A DNA stretch of 64,000 nt from Amycolatopsis balhimycina FH 1894. GTDB lineage: Bacteria; Actinomycetota; Actinomycetes; Mycobacteriales; Pseudonocardiaceae. Location of the stretch: contig NZ_KB913037.1 in assembly GCF_000384295.1 (NCBI RefSeq), positions 6,697,533-6,761,532 of the forward strand, given 5' to 3'. The notes under the pieces are model-generated. The model did not search any database and was not told the origin of the DNA. It saw only the letters and a program-made list of their open reading frames with translations. A program made the position numbers and the translations under genes. Shown one piece after another: positions 62,837 through 64,000 of the stretch. The stretch's first letter is position 1. The number at the start of each line of letters is the position of its first letter.

Positions 62837-64000
62837 TGGGTTCCGTCCCGACGGTCACGACCGAACTCGGGGCGCTGGTGGGGCTGGCGGGTGACGGCGT
62901 CCGCGTCTGGCGCGGGATCCCGTACGCCCGCCCGCCGGTCGGCGAGCTGCGGTGGAAGGCGCCGCGGCCGCCGTCGCCGTCGGGCGGGGTGCACGTCGTG
63001 ACCGAGTACGGCCCGCACGCGACGCAGTCGCCGGACCCGATGAACCCGGCCGCCGTGTGCGACGAGGATTGCCTGTACCTCAACGTCTGCGCACCCGACG
63101 GGCCCGTGCCCGAGGGCGGCTGGCCGGTGTTGTTCTGGCTGCACGGCGGCGGCTACCGTGTCGGCCACGGCGAGCAGCTGGGTGACGGCGACGAGTTCGC
63201 GCGCGCCGGGATCGTCGTCGTCACGATCAACTACCGGCTCGGCTCGCTCGGCTTCCTCCACCTCGCCGGGATCTTCGGCGAGTCCGAAGCGGACGCCGGG
63301 GTGTGCGGTCTGCTCGACCAGGTCGAGGCTTTGAAGTGGGTGCGCCGCAACGTTTCCGCGTTCGGCGGGGATCCCGCGCGGATCACCGTCTACGGCGTCT
63401 CGGCGGGCGCGAAGAGCGTGGGAAACCTGATGGGCAGCCCGCTGGGCGCCGGGCTGTTCGCCCAGGCGATCAGCAGCAGCGGCGGTGCCGACCACGTCGC
63501 GACGCCCGAAGCCGGGACGGCGCTGGCCCGGCGCCTCCTCGACGAAGCCGGCTGCCACGACATGCGTGCTTTGCGGGCGGTTCCGGCCAAGGAGTTCGTC
63601 GAGGCGCAGGAACGCGTCCTGACCGGTTTCCAGGCGCTGTGGCTTTGGCGGCCGACGTTGCACCCCCGGGTGCTGCCGGAGGTGCCAATCGAGCCGATCC
63701 GCCGGGGCGGCGCGGCCGGGATCCCGCTGCTGATCGGCAACAACAGCAACGAAGGCAGTACGTACGCGATGATGCTCGGCGACGACGTCGCGACGGCTCC
63801 CGCTTCCGATGTGCTCGCGAGCATCCTCGGCGAAGAAGGCGCTTCGCGGCTTCTCGAGACGTATCTTCGCCGGGTTCCCGACCTGCAGACCGCGAAGATC
63901 GCCGCGATGGGCGACGAACGGTACGGCATCCCGACGCAACGGCTCGCCGACGCGCAGTCCGCGCACGCGCCCGTCTACCGCTACCGCATCGACATCGCCG
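62836..64000 (+). CDS. Type B carboxylesterase (truncated by window end)
   Basis: At least 388 residues, open to the window edge. It has the family features RVWRGIPYARPPVGELRW, EDCLYLNVCAPDG, the oxyanion loop WLHGGGYRVG, and the nucleophile elbow YGVSAGAKS, where the common GESAG reads GVSAG with Ser near residue 195. The catalytic Glu lies in NNSNEGSTYA. The His would lie beyond the window. Its start overlaps the kinase stop (TGATG), so it is translated in the same operon. Confidence 0.92.
   Translation, partial: MGSVPTVTTELGALVGLAGDGVRVWRGIPYARPPVGELRWKAPRPPSPSGGVHVVTEYGPHATQSPDPMNPAAVCDEDCLYLNVCAPDGPVPEGGWPVLFWLHGGGYRVGHGEQLGDGDEFARAGIVVVTINYRLGSLGFLHLAGIFGESEADAGVCGLLDQVEALKWVRRNVSAFGGDPARITVYGVSAGAKSVGNLMGSPLGAGLFAQAISSSGGADHVATPEAGTALARRLLDEAGCHDMRALRAVPAKEFVEAQERVLTGFQALWLWRPTLHPRVLPEVPIEPIRRGGAAGIPLLIGNNSNEGSTYAMMLGDDVATAPASDVLASILGEEGASRLLETYLRRVPDLQTAKIAAMGDERYGIPTQRLADAQSAHAPVYRYRIDIA

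Overview
The window is high-GC actinobacterial DNA. Its style (stacked LuxR-type two-component systems, SARP and TetR regulators, GH2-ricin enzymes, CU044_5270 and DUF6461 proteins, GAATGA/TCATTC palindromes) suggests Pseudonocardiaceae, most likely Amycolatopsis. That assignment is an inference; there is no rRNA or marker gene to prove it.

Left arm (1-14 kb), mostly intact. It holds a truncated sensor kinase with its LuxR regulator, then a translationally coupled four-gene operon (PaaK-like adenylating enzyme, unknown Cys-containing protein, cytochrome P450, VOC protein) that looks like a small biosynthetic unit. A SigE-type sigma factor with a membrane partner follows, then a second kinase/LuxR pair paralogous to the first. 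After a membrane protein come an XRE/MmyB-type regulator coupled to an SRPBCC protein, and a DUF308-like membrane protein divergent from a third (DesK/DesR-like) pair across a promoter with related palindromes.

Middle (14-57.5 kb), an eroded accretion zone. An intact tRNA-Ala(GGC) lies at 57486-57558 (minus strand), with a broken tyrosine integrase beside its 3' end. Truncated copies of the tRNA 3' end, each with the tRNA-type terminator, lie near 21.26 kb and 14.18 kb, which suggests successive tRNA-targeted integrations. Integrase-tail-like repeats recur at 14.0, 21.3, 36.9 and 45.4 kb. Between these marks, intact genes alternate with wreckage. Intact genes include aldo/keto reductase with divergent TetR, secreted epoxide-hydrolase-like protein, GH2-ricin enzyme, secreted S1 peptidase, SARP-NB-ARC-TPR regulator with a coupled 41-aa exported peptide, OmpR-type two-component system, a protein of four tandem cold-shock domains, a second sigma/CU044 pair, a tripeptidyl-aminopeptidase-like enzyme, excisionase, SDR plus TetR sharing an operator, and a hydrolase/cupin operon divergent from a TetR. 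Wreckage includes an IS3 tail, a group II intron remnant inside an IS5-type transposase, DUF6262/recombinase scraps, a type VII secretion (mycosin plus beta-helix/AAA) scar, broken STAS, Gfo/Idh/MocA, SDR, LuxR, DUF6624 and peptidase genes. One IS66 element is complete, with GTAA-starting inverted repeats and a perfect 8-bp target duplication, so it is recent.

Right arm (57.6-64 kb), core-like and intact: DUF308 protein, ribonuclease Z, a receiver/thioredoxin-reductase-like fusion lacking the CxxC pair, coupled to a cyclic-nucleotide-domain histidine kinase, and a type B carboxylesterase running off the end.

Most worth following: the SARP regulator plus its 41-aa peptide; the four-CSD protein; the 1.26-4.82 kb operon; the receiver-TrxR/cNMP-kinase module; and the nested tRNA-Ala integration history.
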